49,449 nucleotides of DNA from SAR86 cluster bacterium (GTDB lineage: Bacteria > Pseudomonadota > Gammaproteobacteria > Magnimaribacterales > TMED112). This document shows, piece by piece, positions 31,497 to 40,319 of the stretch (position 1 is its first letter; every line of letters starts with the position of its first letter). Both the position numbers and the translations under genes were made by a program. The notes under the pieces were generated by a model. It searched no databases and was not told where the DNA came from. It saw only the letters and a program-made list of their open reading frames with translations. The stretch lies in NCBI GenBank assembly GCA_016779525.1, contig JADHNL010000006.1, positions 1 through 49,449 on the forward strand, read 5' to 3'.

Positions 31497-31511
31497 AAAT
31501 GAGATTTTTTT

Positions 31512-31916
31512 ATGGACGTAGCTATTATCGGATCAATGGTACCAATTTTGGGTATATTAGCTGGCATTATTATTCCAGTATCAGTATTTGTTTGGCAGTA
31601 CTTTGATGCCAAAAATGAAAGAGCTGCTGTAGTTGAAATTGCAAAAAACCTTGATGACCCTGAGCAAGTCGAGAAATTAGTTCACTTGTTCGATGAACGT
31701 AAGAAAGAACCAGTTGATTACAGGAGAAGTGGATTGGTAACACTTTTTGTAGGCATTGGTTTATTTCTTTTCGGTCTTTTTTTTCTTGGTGATCTTTTGA
31801 AAGGTGTTGGTTTGCTAGTCTTTGCTATTGGACTAGGGCAGATTATTGCAGGTTATGTATACCCAAATACCAGTGAAGAGATTAATAAAGCTGTAGAGGA
31901 CTATGAAGAGAAATAA
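31512..31916 (+). CDS. Small multi-TM protein, DUF6249-like
   Basis: 134 aa; N-terminal TM, soluble linker, two C-terminal TM segments. Confidence 0.6.
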   Translation: MDVAIIGSMVPILGILAGIIIPVSVFVWQYFDAKNERAAVVEIAKNLDDPEQVEKLVHLFDERKKEPVDYRRSGLVTLFVGIGLFLFGLFFLGDLLKGVGLLVFAIGLGQIIAGYVYPNTSEEINKAVEDYEEK

Positions 31917-31927
31917 GAGATTCGGTT

Positions 31928-32146
31928 TTGGGAAGAAATCACAGAAAATTAATTAATAACTTAGAAAGTATTCGAAAGTCAGCTGGTTTAACCCAGAAAG
32001 ACCTCTCTGATCTAGCTGGTGTATCTAGGGTTAGCATCAATGCAATTGAAAATGGGGTATATGTACCATCTACTGTTTTGGCTTTGAAGATTGCTAAGAC
32101 ACTCAAATGTTCTGTGGAGGACTTATTTCAATTAACAGCTAACTAA
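31928..32146 (+). CDS. XRE/Cro-CI family HTH regulator (YozG-like)
   Basis: NLESIRKSAGLTQKDLSDLAGVSRVSINAIENGVYVPSTVLALKIAKTLKCSVEDLF. Confidence 0.85.
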   Translation: MGRNHRKLINNLESIRKSAGLTQKDLSDLAGVSRVSINAIENGVYVPSTVLALKIAKTLKCSVEDLFQLTAN

Positions 32147-33293
32147 ATAAATCTCTTGCTACAAGCTCAAGCATTATTTCTGATGTGCCACCATAAATCT
32201 TTTGTATCCGTGCATCGGCGTATGCTCTAGAAATCGGGTACTCTTTCATGTAGCCATAACCACCAAATAATTGCAGACATTCATCAGCCATATGGCATTG
32301 TGCTTCACTTGCTGAGAATTTTGCCATTGATGCCGTTGCAGCATCCAGCTTACCTTCAGCAAATAGCTCTAAACACTCTTTCATGAGTGCTCTATTTAGC
32401 CTTAGTTGAGTTTGGAGTTTAGCCATCTTGAATCTGGTATTTTGAAATTCAGCAATCTGCTGACCGAAGGCTTTTCTTTCTGAAACATATTCTTTTGTGA
32501 TACCCATCATGAAATCCATTGCAGCAACTGCATTTAATGCCAATGCCAGCCTCTCTCGTGGCAATTCTGTCATCAATGTTATAAAACCTTGGTCTACTTC
32601 TCCTAAGACCGCAGAATGTGGAACCAGCACTTCATCAAAAAATAATTCTGAGGTATCGGATGAATGAAGGCCTAACTTTTCTAAGTTTCTGCCACGTGAG
32701 AACCCATCTACTGATGTGTTGACCAGAAAAAGCGATACACCAGATGAGCCTTTTACATCTGGATTGGTTTTGGCAGCAGTAATCACAAAGTCAGCATGCT
32801 GGCCATTGGTTATAAAGGTTTTAGCACCACTAATAACCCACCCATCTTTATTTTTTTTAGCTCGTGTTTGGATGCCTTGTAAATCACTGCCAGCTCCAGG
32901 TTCGGTCATAGCTATTGCTCCAACTAACTCCCCTGTAACCATTTTTGGTAAAAAATGTAATTTTTGATCTTCTGTCCCTTTGTTTAGGATGTAGTGTGCA
33001 ACTATGTCAGAGTGCACACTTAATCCAACGGCTACCGAACCGAAGTTCGCATAGGTGATTCCACAAGGAATAGTTAGAGCCATTTCAGCATCGGCTTCGT
33101 GACCACCATACTTTTCTGGGATATCAATGCAAAGTAAACCTGCAGCACCTAACTTATTCCATAAATCTCTTGGGAAAATACCATTTTCTTCCCACACTTC
33201 GTAATGGGGAGCAATTTCATTTTCACAAAATTTTTCAATGGTTGCTTGGAGGAGAGTTAAGTCTTCACGATCTGGGTTTAGAGAATAATTCAT
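32139..33293 (-). CDS. Acyl-CoA dehydrogenase
   Basis: AMTEPGAGSDLQGIQTRA, WVISGAKTFITNG, CLQLFGGYGYMKEYPISRAYADARIQKIYGGTSEIM. Confidence 0.95.
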   Translation of the reverse strand: MNYSLNPDREDLTLLQATIEKFCENEIAPHYEVWEENGIFPRDLWNKLGAAGLLCIDIPEKYGGHEADAEMALTIPCGITYANFGSVAVGLSVHSDIVAHYILNKGTEDQKLHFLPKMVTGELVGAIAMTEPGAGSDLQGIQTRAKKNKDGWVISGAKTFITNGQHADFVITAAKTNPDVKGSSGVSLFLVNTSVDGFSRGRNLEKLGLHSSDTSELFFDEVLVPHSAVLGEVDQGFITLMTELPRERLALALNAVAAMDFMMGITKEYVSERKAFGQQIAEFQNTRFKMAKLQTQLRLNRALMKECLELFAEGKLDAATASMAKFSASEAQCHMADECLQLFGGYGYMKEYPISRAYADARIQKIYGGTSEIMLELVARDLFS

Positions 33294-33312
33294 AACATGG
33301 CCCTATATCTTT

Positions 33313-33327
33313 ATTATATTTTATAAT
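33313..33327. promoter_or_regulatory. Inverted repeat ATTATA-TTT-TATAAT: back-to-back candidate -10 elements
   Basis: Perfect 6-bp dyad in the divergent 32139..33293 / 33352 spacer; TATAAT reads outward on each strand. Confidence 0.45.
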
Positions 33328-33351
33328 ATAGCTTTAACAAAAGTTGGAAGT

Positions 33352-34539
33352 ATGGGAGAAAGAGTCATAGTAGCTGGAGTCGGAATGATTCCATTCACAA
33401 AACCAGGAGCAAGCGATCCTTACCATTTAATGGGTGAGAAAGCAGCCCGTGCAGCACTTGAAGATGCTGGTTTGAATTATAAGAAAGTGCAACAAGCTTA
33501 TGTTGGCTATGTTTATGGTGACTCTACTGCAGGCCAAGCAGCTTTGTATGGTGTAGGTTTAAGTGGTGTTCCTATCTTCAATGTTAATAATTACTGTTCC
33601 ACCGGATCATCGGCATTGTTTCTTGCAAGGCAAGCTGTGCAGTCAGGTTCAGTTGACTGCGCTTTAGCTCTGGGTTTTGAGCAAATGACCCCAGGCGCTT
33701 TGGGCATTATATTTGAAGATAGGCCAAATCCTTTGATGCGATTTTACGAAGAGATGGAGAGCCTGCAAGGGTTTGATGAATCTTCCCCTTGGGCTGCTCA
33801 ATTTTTTGGTGGTGCTGGGCTTGAGCATATTAAGGAATATGGAACATCAACAAATACTCTGGCAAAAATTAAAGTTAAAGCAAGCAAACATGCTGCAAAA
33901 AATCCATTTGCTATTTTCAATAAAGAAGTAACGGAAGAAGAGGTTATGAATTCTCCGATGATCTTTAATCCTCTTACCCGATTGCAATGCTGTCCACCCT
34001 CTTGTGGAGCAGCAGCAGCAATAATTTGCACAGAAGGTTTTGCCAAAGCAAACAACTTAAATATTGATATTGCTATTGCAGCACAAAGCATGACAACTGA
34101 TTACAGCACGACATTTGAAGACCACGATATGAGAAAAGTGGTCGGTTATGATATGGCGAAAGAAGCTGCTCAAGCGGTTTATGAGGCATCTGGCATTTCA
34201 CCAAAAGATATCAAAGTTTGTGAGCTGCATGATTGCTTTACAACCAACGAACTTATTTCATACGAAGCTCTAGGGCTTGCCGATGAAGGCGAAGCAGAAA
34301 AATTTGTAGTCGACGAACAAAATACCTATGGTGGTCAATGTGTAACAAACCCAAGTGGTGGATTGCTTTCAAAGGGACATCCTCTCGGTGCCACTGGTTT
34401 GGCACAATGCTATGAGTTGGTTAATCAGCTAAGAGGCAATGCAGGTGTGCGTCAAGTTCCCGATGTTAAATTAGGCTTGCAACACAACCTAGGTCTTGGA
34501 GGAGCATGTGTAGTGACCCTTTATCAATCAACAAATTAA
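33352..34539 (+). CDS. SCP-x/lipid-transfer-type thiolase
   Basis: NNYCSTGSSALFLA nucleophile region; CELHDCFTTNEL; NPSGGLLSKGHPLGATGLAQ. Confidence 0.9.
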   Translation: MGERVIVAGVGMIPFTKPGASDPYHLMGEKAARAALEDAGLNYKKVQQAYVGYVYGDSTAGQAALYGVGLSGVPIFNVNNYCSTGSSALFLARQAVQSGSVDCALALGFEQMTPGALGIIFEDRPNPLMRFYEEMESLQGFDESSPWAAQFFGGAGLEHIKEYGTSTNTLAKIKVKASKHAAKNPFAIFNKEVTEEEVMNSPMIFNPLTRLQCCPPSCGAAAAIICTEGFAKANNLNIDIAIAAQSMTTDYSTTFEDHDMRKVVGYDMAKEAAQAVYEASGISPKDIKVCELHDCFTTNELISYEALGLADEGEAEKFVVDEQNTYGGQCVTNPSGGLLSKGHPLGATGLAQCYELVNQLRGNAGVRQVPDVKLGLQHNLGLGGACVVTLYQSTN

Positions 34540-34540
34540 A

Positions 34541-34984
34541 ATGTTTAATTCTGAATTCATAGGACATTGTTTTCCAACAAAAATACTTAATGTCGAAGAA
34601 GGTAAGCTTAAATTTTTTTCTCAAACTATAGGAGAGACCAATCCTATCTATCTTGATAAGGGTGCTGCAATAGATCGAGGCTATAGATCTATCCTGGCAC
34701 CTCCAACATATTCTTTCAGCTTAACTCTAGAAGGAGAATCGCTTAAAGATAAGTATGAGCCAATTGGCTTAGAACTTGGAAAATTATTGCATGGAGCACA
34801 AAGCTTTGAATACTTTGGTGAGATCTGCGCTGGGGATACGGTCATTATTGATGCCAAGATAGTCGATATTTTTCAGAAGAAAGGCGGAGCTTTAGATTTT
34901 TGTATTGAGGAAATGGTGGTCAAGAATGTTAAGAGAGAAACTTTGGCAGTTCTGACACAAACTTTCATAATGAGGCATAAATGA
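34541..34984 (+). CDS. MaoC-like / FAS1-type dehydratase domain protein
   Basis: Hotdog-fold features; ILAPPTYSFSL; paired with the next MaoC gene. Confidence 0.8.
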   Translation: MFNSEFIGHCFPTKILNVEEGKLKFFSQTIGETNPIYLDKGAAIDRGYRSILAPPTYSFSLTLEGESLKDKYEPIGLELGKLLHGAQSFEYFGEICAGDTVIIDAKIVDIFQKKGGALDFCIEEMVVKNVKRETLAVLTQTFIMRHK

Positions 34985-35397
34985 GTAGTTCAGAAAATAG
35001 TAAATTTTGTTCTGGAGATATTTTAGAGCCAATGACTCATAACCCTATTTCAAGAACAACCTTAGCTCTTTTTGCCGGCGCGTCTGGCGATCATAATCCT
35101 ATTCATATTGATATAGATTTTGCTAAATCTGTAGGAATGGATGATGTTTTTGCTCACGGCATGCTGGGCATGGCTTACCTTGGACGGTTTTTGACATCAA
35201 TTACAGATCAAAGGAATATTCGTTCTTATAATGTAAGATTTAGCTCAATAACACAGGTGGGTGCTGAGCTTAAATGCACTGGTAAAGTAAAAGAAATTAC
35301 AGACAACAACAGTGAACGACTAATGAAAATTGAATTATTAGTTACCGATCAAAACAATGATGTAAAATTGGTTGGTGATGCAGTAATTGCACTCTAA
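34981..35397 (+). CDS. MaoC-family dehydratase
   Basis: FAGASGDHNPIHIDIDFAKSVGMDDVFAHGMLGMAYLGRFL hydratase-2 motif. Confidence 0.9.
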   Translation: MSSSENSKFCSGDILEPMTHNPISRTTLALFAGASGDHNPIHIDIDFAKSVGMDDVFAHGMLGMAYLGRFLTSITDQRNIRSYNVRFSSITQVGAELKCTGKVKEITDNNSERLMKIELLVTDQNNDVKLVGDAVIAL

Positions 35398-35407
35398 TAA
35401 CAGAGCT

Positions 35408-35824
35408 ATGAGTAAAGAAGTAAAAGAGTTTTTTTCAACTTACAGTGATTTTGTGAAGAAAGTTACAAGTGAACCCAGCTTAGACCTAGAAGCTCTAAAA
35501 AAGAGCATGCAAGAAATTGAAGATAAATCCTCTATTGAGTCAGCAAGATTAATGACCGCTGCATTAGGTCTTGGCAGTGAAACGGGTGAATTTGTGGAAA
35601 TAGTAAAAAAGATGTTTTTGCAAGGTAAGCCACCAACAGAAGACAACATCTTTCATATGAAGAGAGAGCTTGGAGATATTATGTGGTATTGGGTTACCGC
35701 ATGCTCTGCCCTTGGCCTCGATCCTTTTGAGGTAATTAGTGAAAATCAAAAAAAACTTGAAGCACGCTATGGTGAGCAATTTGAAGTGCAAAGAAGCGAA
35801 GTTAGGAAAGACGGCGATCTATAA
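35408..35824 (+). CDS. MazG-like nucleotide pyrophosphohydrolase
   Basis: GLGSETGEFVEIVKKMFLQG and KRELGDIMWYWVTACSALGLD (ExxE...ExxD). Confidence 0.8.
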   Translation: MSKEVKEFFSTYSDFVKKVTSEPSLDLEALKKSMQEIEDKSSIESARLMTAALGLGSETGEFVEIVKKMFLQGKPPTEDNIFHMKRELGDIMWYWVTACSALGLDPFEVISENQKKLEARYGEQFEVQRSEVRKDGDL

Positions 35825-35885
35825 TATAGAGTAATTTCAGCAATAAAAATCAGGAAAAGTTATAATAATTAATCTGGGGTAAACA

Positions 35886-38800
35886 GTGGCCGAAAAAATA
35901 TCATTACAAGATAAATACACTAAGAGAGAAGGAAGAATTTTTCTTACAGGCATACAAGCTCTAGTTAGATTGCCCTTAATACAGAGCCAATTAGATCAAA
36001 AGAATAATCTCAATACCGCAGGTTTTATATCAGGTTATAAAGGCTCACCTCTAGGTGGATACGATCTTGAGCTCAGTAGAGCAGAGCAATATCTAAAAGA
36101 ATTGTCCATTCATCATCAGCCTGGTTTGAATGAGGAGCTTGGTGCCACTGCAGTTTGGGGTTCACAACAAGGTGAGTTCCATGGCAGAGGGAGGAAAGAT
36201 GGGGTTTTTGGCATCTGGTATGGCAAGGGTCCAGGGATGGATAGAACCATGGATGTATTTAAACATGCTAACGCAGCTGGTGTTTCAAAATTTGGTGGTG
36301 TGCTTGCCGTAGCTGGAGATGATCATGGTGCAAAATCTTCAACACTTCCTCACCAATCGGATCACAACTTTATGAGTGCATTCATGCCATATCTATATCC
36401 TGCAGGCATAGATGAAATAATTCGATATGGGTTGCTTGGTTTTGCAATGAGTAGGTACAGTGGTTGTTGGACTGGTTTCAAGGTGGTTTCTGATATTGCA
36501 GATTCAGGTAAGACTTATGACACCTCTATCGAGAATTTACCCATCATTATTCCTAGTGCAGATTTTCTTGGTGAGTACTCAGAGGTAAATAGAAATATTC
36601 TTTATTCAGATACTCCTAGAGAACAAGATTATCGATTGCAAAGAATTAAAGGTTTTGCTGCTCAAGGTTTTGCTAGAGCTAATGGGATAGATAGAGTTGT
36701 CTGGCAAAATAAAGGTGCAAAGCTAGGAATCATTACAACAGGTAAATCATACAACGACGTTAGAGAAGCTCTAAGATGGCTAAATATCGATGAAGCAAAG
36801 GCCGAAAGTTTTGGACTGTGTTTATATAAAGTTGGTATGCCATGGCCACTTGAGCCAGAAGGAATAAGAGAATTTTGTGAGGGGCTTGAACATGTTCTTG
36901 TTATTGAAGAGAAAAGAGAATTAATTGAACATCAGGTTAAATGGCAATTATATAACTGGAAAGAGAATGTTAGGCCTGTAGTTATCGGTAAACAAGACGA
37001 GTCAGGATCATGGTTGTTGCCTGCTGAGAATGATCTACCTCTCCAAACCATTTTAGAGACCATAGCAAAAAGGCTACACATATTAAGTGGTGATTCAGAG
37101 CTATTAGAGAGGCTTGAATGGTTTAAAAAGAGAAACGCAGAACAAGAAAAAATTACCTCTCCGGTTGTTAGGAAGCCTTTTTTCTGCTCGGGCTGTCCAC
37201 ACAACACATCTTTAGCATTGCCTGAAGGCAAAAGAGCGCTTGCTGGAATTGGTTGCCATTACATGGCAGTGAATACTGTAAAAGGAACTGAATTTTTTAC
37301 TCAAATGGGTGGAGAGGGTACTCCTTGGATAGGGTTGGCACCATTTTCAAAAGAGGAGCATGTTTTTGCAAATTTAGGTGATGGCACGTATAAGCATTCG
37401 GGCATCTTAGCAATTAGAGCAGCGCTAGATGCCAATGTAAATATCACATATAAGATACTTTATAACGATGCTGTTGCTATGACGGGAGGCCAAGAAATTG
37501 GAGACAATTGGAACGTCGATGGAATTGTAAAACAGCTTCTTGCTGAAGGTGTTAAAAAAATATCAATACTCTCTCAAGAGCCTCAAAAATACAAAAAACT
37601 AACTTCAAAATACGTTAAGAGTCTGCACCGAGATGCCATCATTGTTGAGCAAGAAGAGTTAAGTAAATATAAAGGTGTTAGTGCCCTAGTATTTGACCAA
37701 ACCTGTGCTGCGGAGAAACGCCGAAGAAGAAAAAGAGGTTTAATGCATGATCCGGTAAAAAGAGTCATGATTAATCCAGATGTTTGCGAGGGGTGTGGTG
37801 ATTGTTCAATACAATCAAACTGCGTCTCTATCGAACCCTTGGAAACTAAGCTTGGAAGAAAGAGAAAAATAAATCAATCAACATGCAACAAAGATTATTC
37901 ATGTTTGAAAGGGTTTTGCCCATCCTTTATTACTGTTGATGCTGAACTAAAACCTAAAGGCAAGTTTTATGAAATATCAGAATTACCTGAACCAAAATAT
38001 CAAGACTCTGATGGCATAACTAATATTATGCTTACTGGAATCGGCGGAACAGGAGTTCTAACCATTTCAGCTATCGTAGGGATGGCCTCTCACATTGAAG
38101 GTAAAGATTCCAGTATCTTAGATATGACAGGTCTCGCACAAAAAGGTGGTGCGGTCTGGTCACACATTAAGGTGTATGAAAAAGACAATAAACCATATAG
38201 CCACAAAATATCGCCCGCTTCTGCAAACTTGCTGCTAGCTTGCGATGCAGTTGTTGGTACTAAGCCTGAAATACAAGAGGTGCTATCGGACAAAAGAACC
38301 AGCTCCATTGTGAATACCAATACTATTCCAGTCGCAGACTTTGTCACCAATAGAGATATTGATTTTAAATCTTCCGAAGTTTTTGATTTGATAGAAAAAA
38401 CTACCAACAGTATTGAAGGTGTACCAGCGGTTGAGATGGCTGAAAAGCTCACTGGAGATGCAATTGGCGGCAATATGATTATGCTGGGAGCTGCTTTTCA
38501 AATGGGTTTAATTCCATTGAAAGAAGAAAGCATTATTGCAGCAATCGAGCTAAATAAAATTAGTATCGAAAGCAACATATATAGTTTTAGACTTGGCAGA
38601 GCTTATATTAATAACCCAAAAAATGAAATCTTTAAGTTCTTGCAAAAAGACACGGGTGAAAAGTTGTCTAATGAAGAAGTTTTAGCCGACAGGGAAGATC
38701 GACTAATGAAATACGATCCCAAAGTTAGTCAGGAGTTTTCTATGCACATGAGGAACTTGAAAAAAGTTCTAGAAACAGAACTTGAACCCGATGCTTCTTT

Positions 38801-39284
38801 TAGAAGAGCCATCAAAGAAGCTTACAGAGTTTGTGCAATAAAGGATGAGTATGAGGTTGCAAGAATGCACATTGAAACTTCAAAACATGTATTAGATAAC
38901 CAATTCAACTCATGGTCCAATTTAAGTTTTTATTTATCACCACCATTCTTATCTTTCATTAAAGACCAAAGAACGGGGAGACCAAAAAAATATAGAGTAC
39001 CTGGTTTTATTGCTATGCCTTTATTCCACATTTTAGCCAAACTTAAGTTCCTAAGAGGCACAGCTTTTGATCCGCTAAGCATGAGTGGCGATAGAAAGAG
39101 AGATCTTCAGCATAAAGATATCTTCTTTAACAGGTTAGCTGAACTTAGCTCATTAACTGCAGGGCAAAAGACAACAAAGCTAAATAGGCTTTTAGATTGC
39201 TCAGAGGCTGTTAAAGGTTACGGCCCTGTAAGAGAAGAAGCCTTTAAACAGTTTTTGGTAAGGATTGATGAAAAAAGTTTCTGA
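35886..39284 (+). CDS. Indolepyruvate ferredoxin oxidoreductase, fused alpha/beta
   Basis: 1132 aa, GTG start; SGYKGSPLGGYD, FCSGCPHNTS, GDGTYKHSG, PDVCEGCGDCSIQSNC ferredoxin motif, GIGGTGVLT gamma-type domain. Confidence 0.92.
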   Translation: MAEKISLQDKYTKREGRIFLTGIQALVRLPLIQSQLDQKNNLNTAGFISGYKGSPLGGYDLELSRAEQYLKELSIHHQPGLNEELGATAVWGSQQGEFHGRGRKDGVFGIWYGKGPGMDRTMDVFKHANAAGVSKFGGVLAVAGDDHGAKSSTLPHQSDHNFMSAFMPYLYPAGIDEIIRYGLLGFAMSRYSGCWTGFKVVSDIADSGKTYDTSIENLPIIIPSADFLGEYSEVNRNILYSDTPREQDYRLQRIKGFAAQGFARANGIDRVVWQNKGAKLGIITTGKSYNDVREALRWLNIDEAKAESFGLCLYKVGMPWPLEPEGIREFCEGLEHVLVIEEKRELIEHQVKWQLYNWKENVRPVVIGKQDESGSWLLPAENDLPLQTILETIAKRLHILSGDSELLERLEWFKKRNAEQEKITSPVVRKPFFCSGCPHNTSLALPEGKRALAGIGCHYMAVNTVKGTEFFTQMGGEGTPWIGLAPFSKEEHVFANLGDGTYKHSGILAIRAALDANVNITYKILYNDAVAMTGGQEIGDNWNVDGIVKQLLAEGVKKISILSQEPQKYKKLTSKYVKSLHRDAIIVEQEELSKYKGVSALVFDQTCAAEKRRRRKRGLMHDPVKRVMINPDVCEGCGDCSIQSNCVSIEPLETKLGRKRKINQSTCNKDYSCLKGFCPSFITVDAELKPKGKFYEISELPEPKYQDSDGITNIMLTGIGGTGVLTISAIVGMASHIEGKDSSILDMTGLAQKGGAVWSHIKVYEKDNKPYSHKISPASANLLLACDAVVGTKPEIQEVLSDKRTSSIVNTNTIPVADFVTNRDIDFKSSEVFDLIEKTTNSIEGVPAVEMAEKLTGDAIGGNMIMLGAAFQMGLIPLKEESIIAAIELNKISIESNIYSFRLGRAYINNPKNEIFKFLQKDTGEKLSNEEVLADREDRLMKYDPKVSQEFSMHMRNLKKVLETELEPDASFRRAIKEAYRVCAIKDEYEVARMHIETSKHVLDNQFNSWSNLSFYLSPPFLSFIKDQRTGRPKKYRVPGFIAMPLFHILAKLKFLRGTAFDPLSMSGDRKRDLQHKDIFFNRLAELSSLTAGQKTTKLNRLLDCSEAVKGYGPVREEAFKQFLVRIDEKSF

Positions 39285-39690
39285 GAATTTTTATGTATCT
39301 CCTCAAATAGAGCCATCAAATATTTATGGCTTATCTAAAGACAAATTTGATATCGTTGTTTGCAATAGGCCTGATGGCGAAGAGTCCAATCAACCATCTA
39401 AAATTGAAATATCCAATGAGTGTCAAAAAAAGAGTTTAGAGTTTATAGATCTTGAAATGGTTCCTGGAGATATTAATTTCGAAACCATAAAAAGAACTAA
39501 AGAAATTCTAGACACCAATAAAAAAGTATTTGCCTATTGTCGAACAGGTACAAGGTCAATAACTCTATGGGCCTTTGCTAGCTGCTACACAAAAGAAGTC
39601 GTTGATATAATCAGCGAGGTAAGCAAAGCTGGTTATGAACTAGCGCACTTGAAAGATGTATTTGTAAGCTTTAAGTCTAGCCTTTCCTAA
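39268..39690 (+). CDS. DUF442 / TIGR01244-type phosphatase-like protein
   Basis: NRPDGEE and YCRTGTRS phosphatase-like loop. Confidence 0.7.
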   Translation: MKKVSENFYVSPQIEPSNIYGLSKDKFDIVVCNRPDGEESNQPSKIEISNECQKKSLEFIDLEMVPGDINFETIKRTKEILDTNKKVFAYCRTGTRSITLWAFASCYTKEVVDIISEVSKAGYELAHLKDVFVSFKSSLS

Positions 39691-39934
39691 GCAGAAGAAT
39701 TAACCAAACTAATGGCACTATAGCCAAACATCCTATGGTTATATTGATTGCTGTCATTAGTGGAAAATCTAAGAGGGCTCCTAAAAAATCTGACAAACTA
39801 TTGCCCAACAAAGCACCATAGATGGCGCCATGAATACCTGACCCTTTAAAGTATTTATCAATGTCTATGCCAATTAGAGTTGTAAAAGCCAGAATGCCAT
39901 TATCAACCAAGCCAAAAACTAGTCCTTCAGGCAT
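39677..39934 (-). CDS. Small hypothetical membrane protein
   Basis: 85 aa, two predicted TM segments; abuts the 40317 gene. Confidence 0.5.
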   Translation of the reverse strand: MPEGLVFGLVDNGILAFTTLIGIDIDKYFKGSGIHGAIYGALLGNSLSDFLGALLDFPLMTAINITIGCLAIVPLVWLILLLRKG

Positions 39935-40317
39935 TAAAATATTTTCCTTTCCTGTTTTCTCAAAGCTGTAACTAAGAATACAAAATAAACCAATTCAAAG
40001 ACGGTAAAATACAACAAAAATACCGAATCAAATTCTCCATAAATGAATGTAACAATTCGGCCCAGAAGAATTCCAGTGATTACAAATAAAAGAATCTTGA
40101 AGAATGATGACTCATATTTATTTTTAATTAATGCAAGTAGTGAAAACAAGCCAATTAGGAAATTAATGCCACCATACAACGATCTAACTTCACCGCTGCC
40201 AACATTGGTAGTTATAGCCAAACCAACCGAATCAACAAAGCCAGCTGGAAAAAACAAGGCCCACCCCCCAAGATATAGGTAAACCAAAGCAGTTAAAAAT
40301 AAAAAAATCTTATTCAT
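39934..40317 (-). CDS. DUF4345-like membrane protein
   Basis: Four TM segments; YLYLGGWALFFP...EVRSLYGGINFLIGLFSL. Confidence 0.6.
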   Translation of the reverse strand: MNKIFLFLTALVYLYLGGWALFFPAGFVDSVGLAITTNVGSGEVRSLYGGINFLIGLFSLLALIKNKYESSFFKILLFVITGILLGRIVTFIYGEFDSVFLLYFTVFELVYFVFLVTALRKQERKIF

Positions 40318-40319
40318 AT

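Noticed and set aside
35886-39284. Large fused oxidoreductase as a novel system
   Set aside because: Matches the known fused indolepyruvate ferredoxin oxidoreductase family common in proteobacteria.
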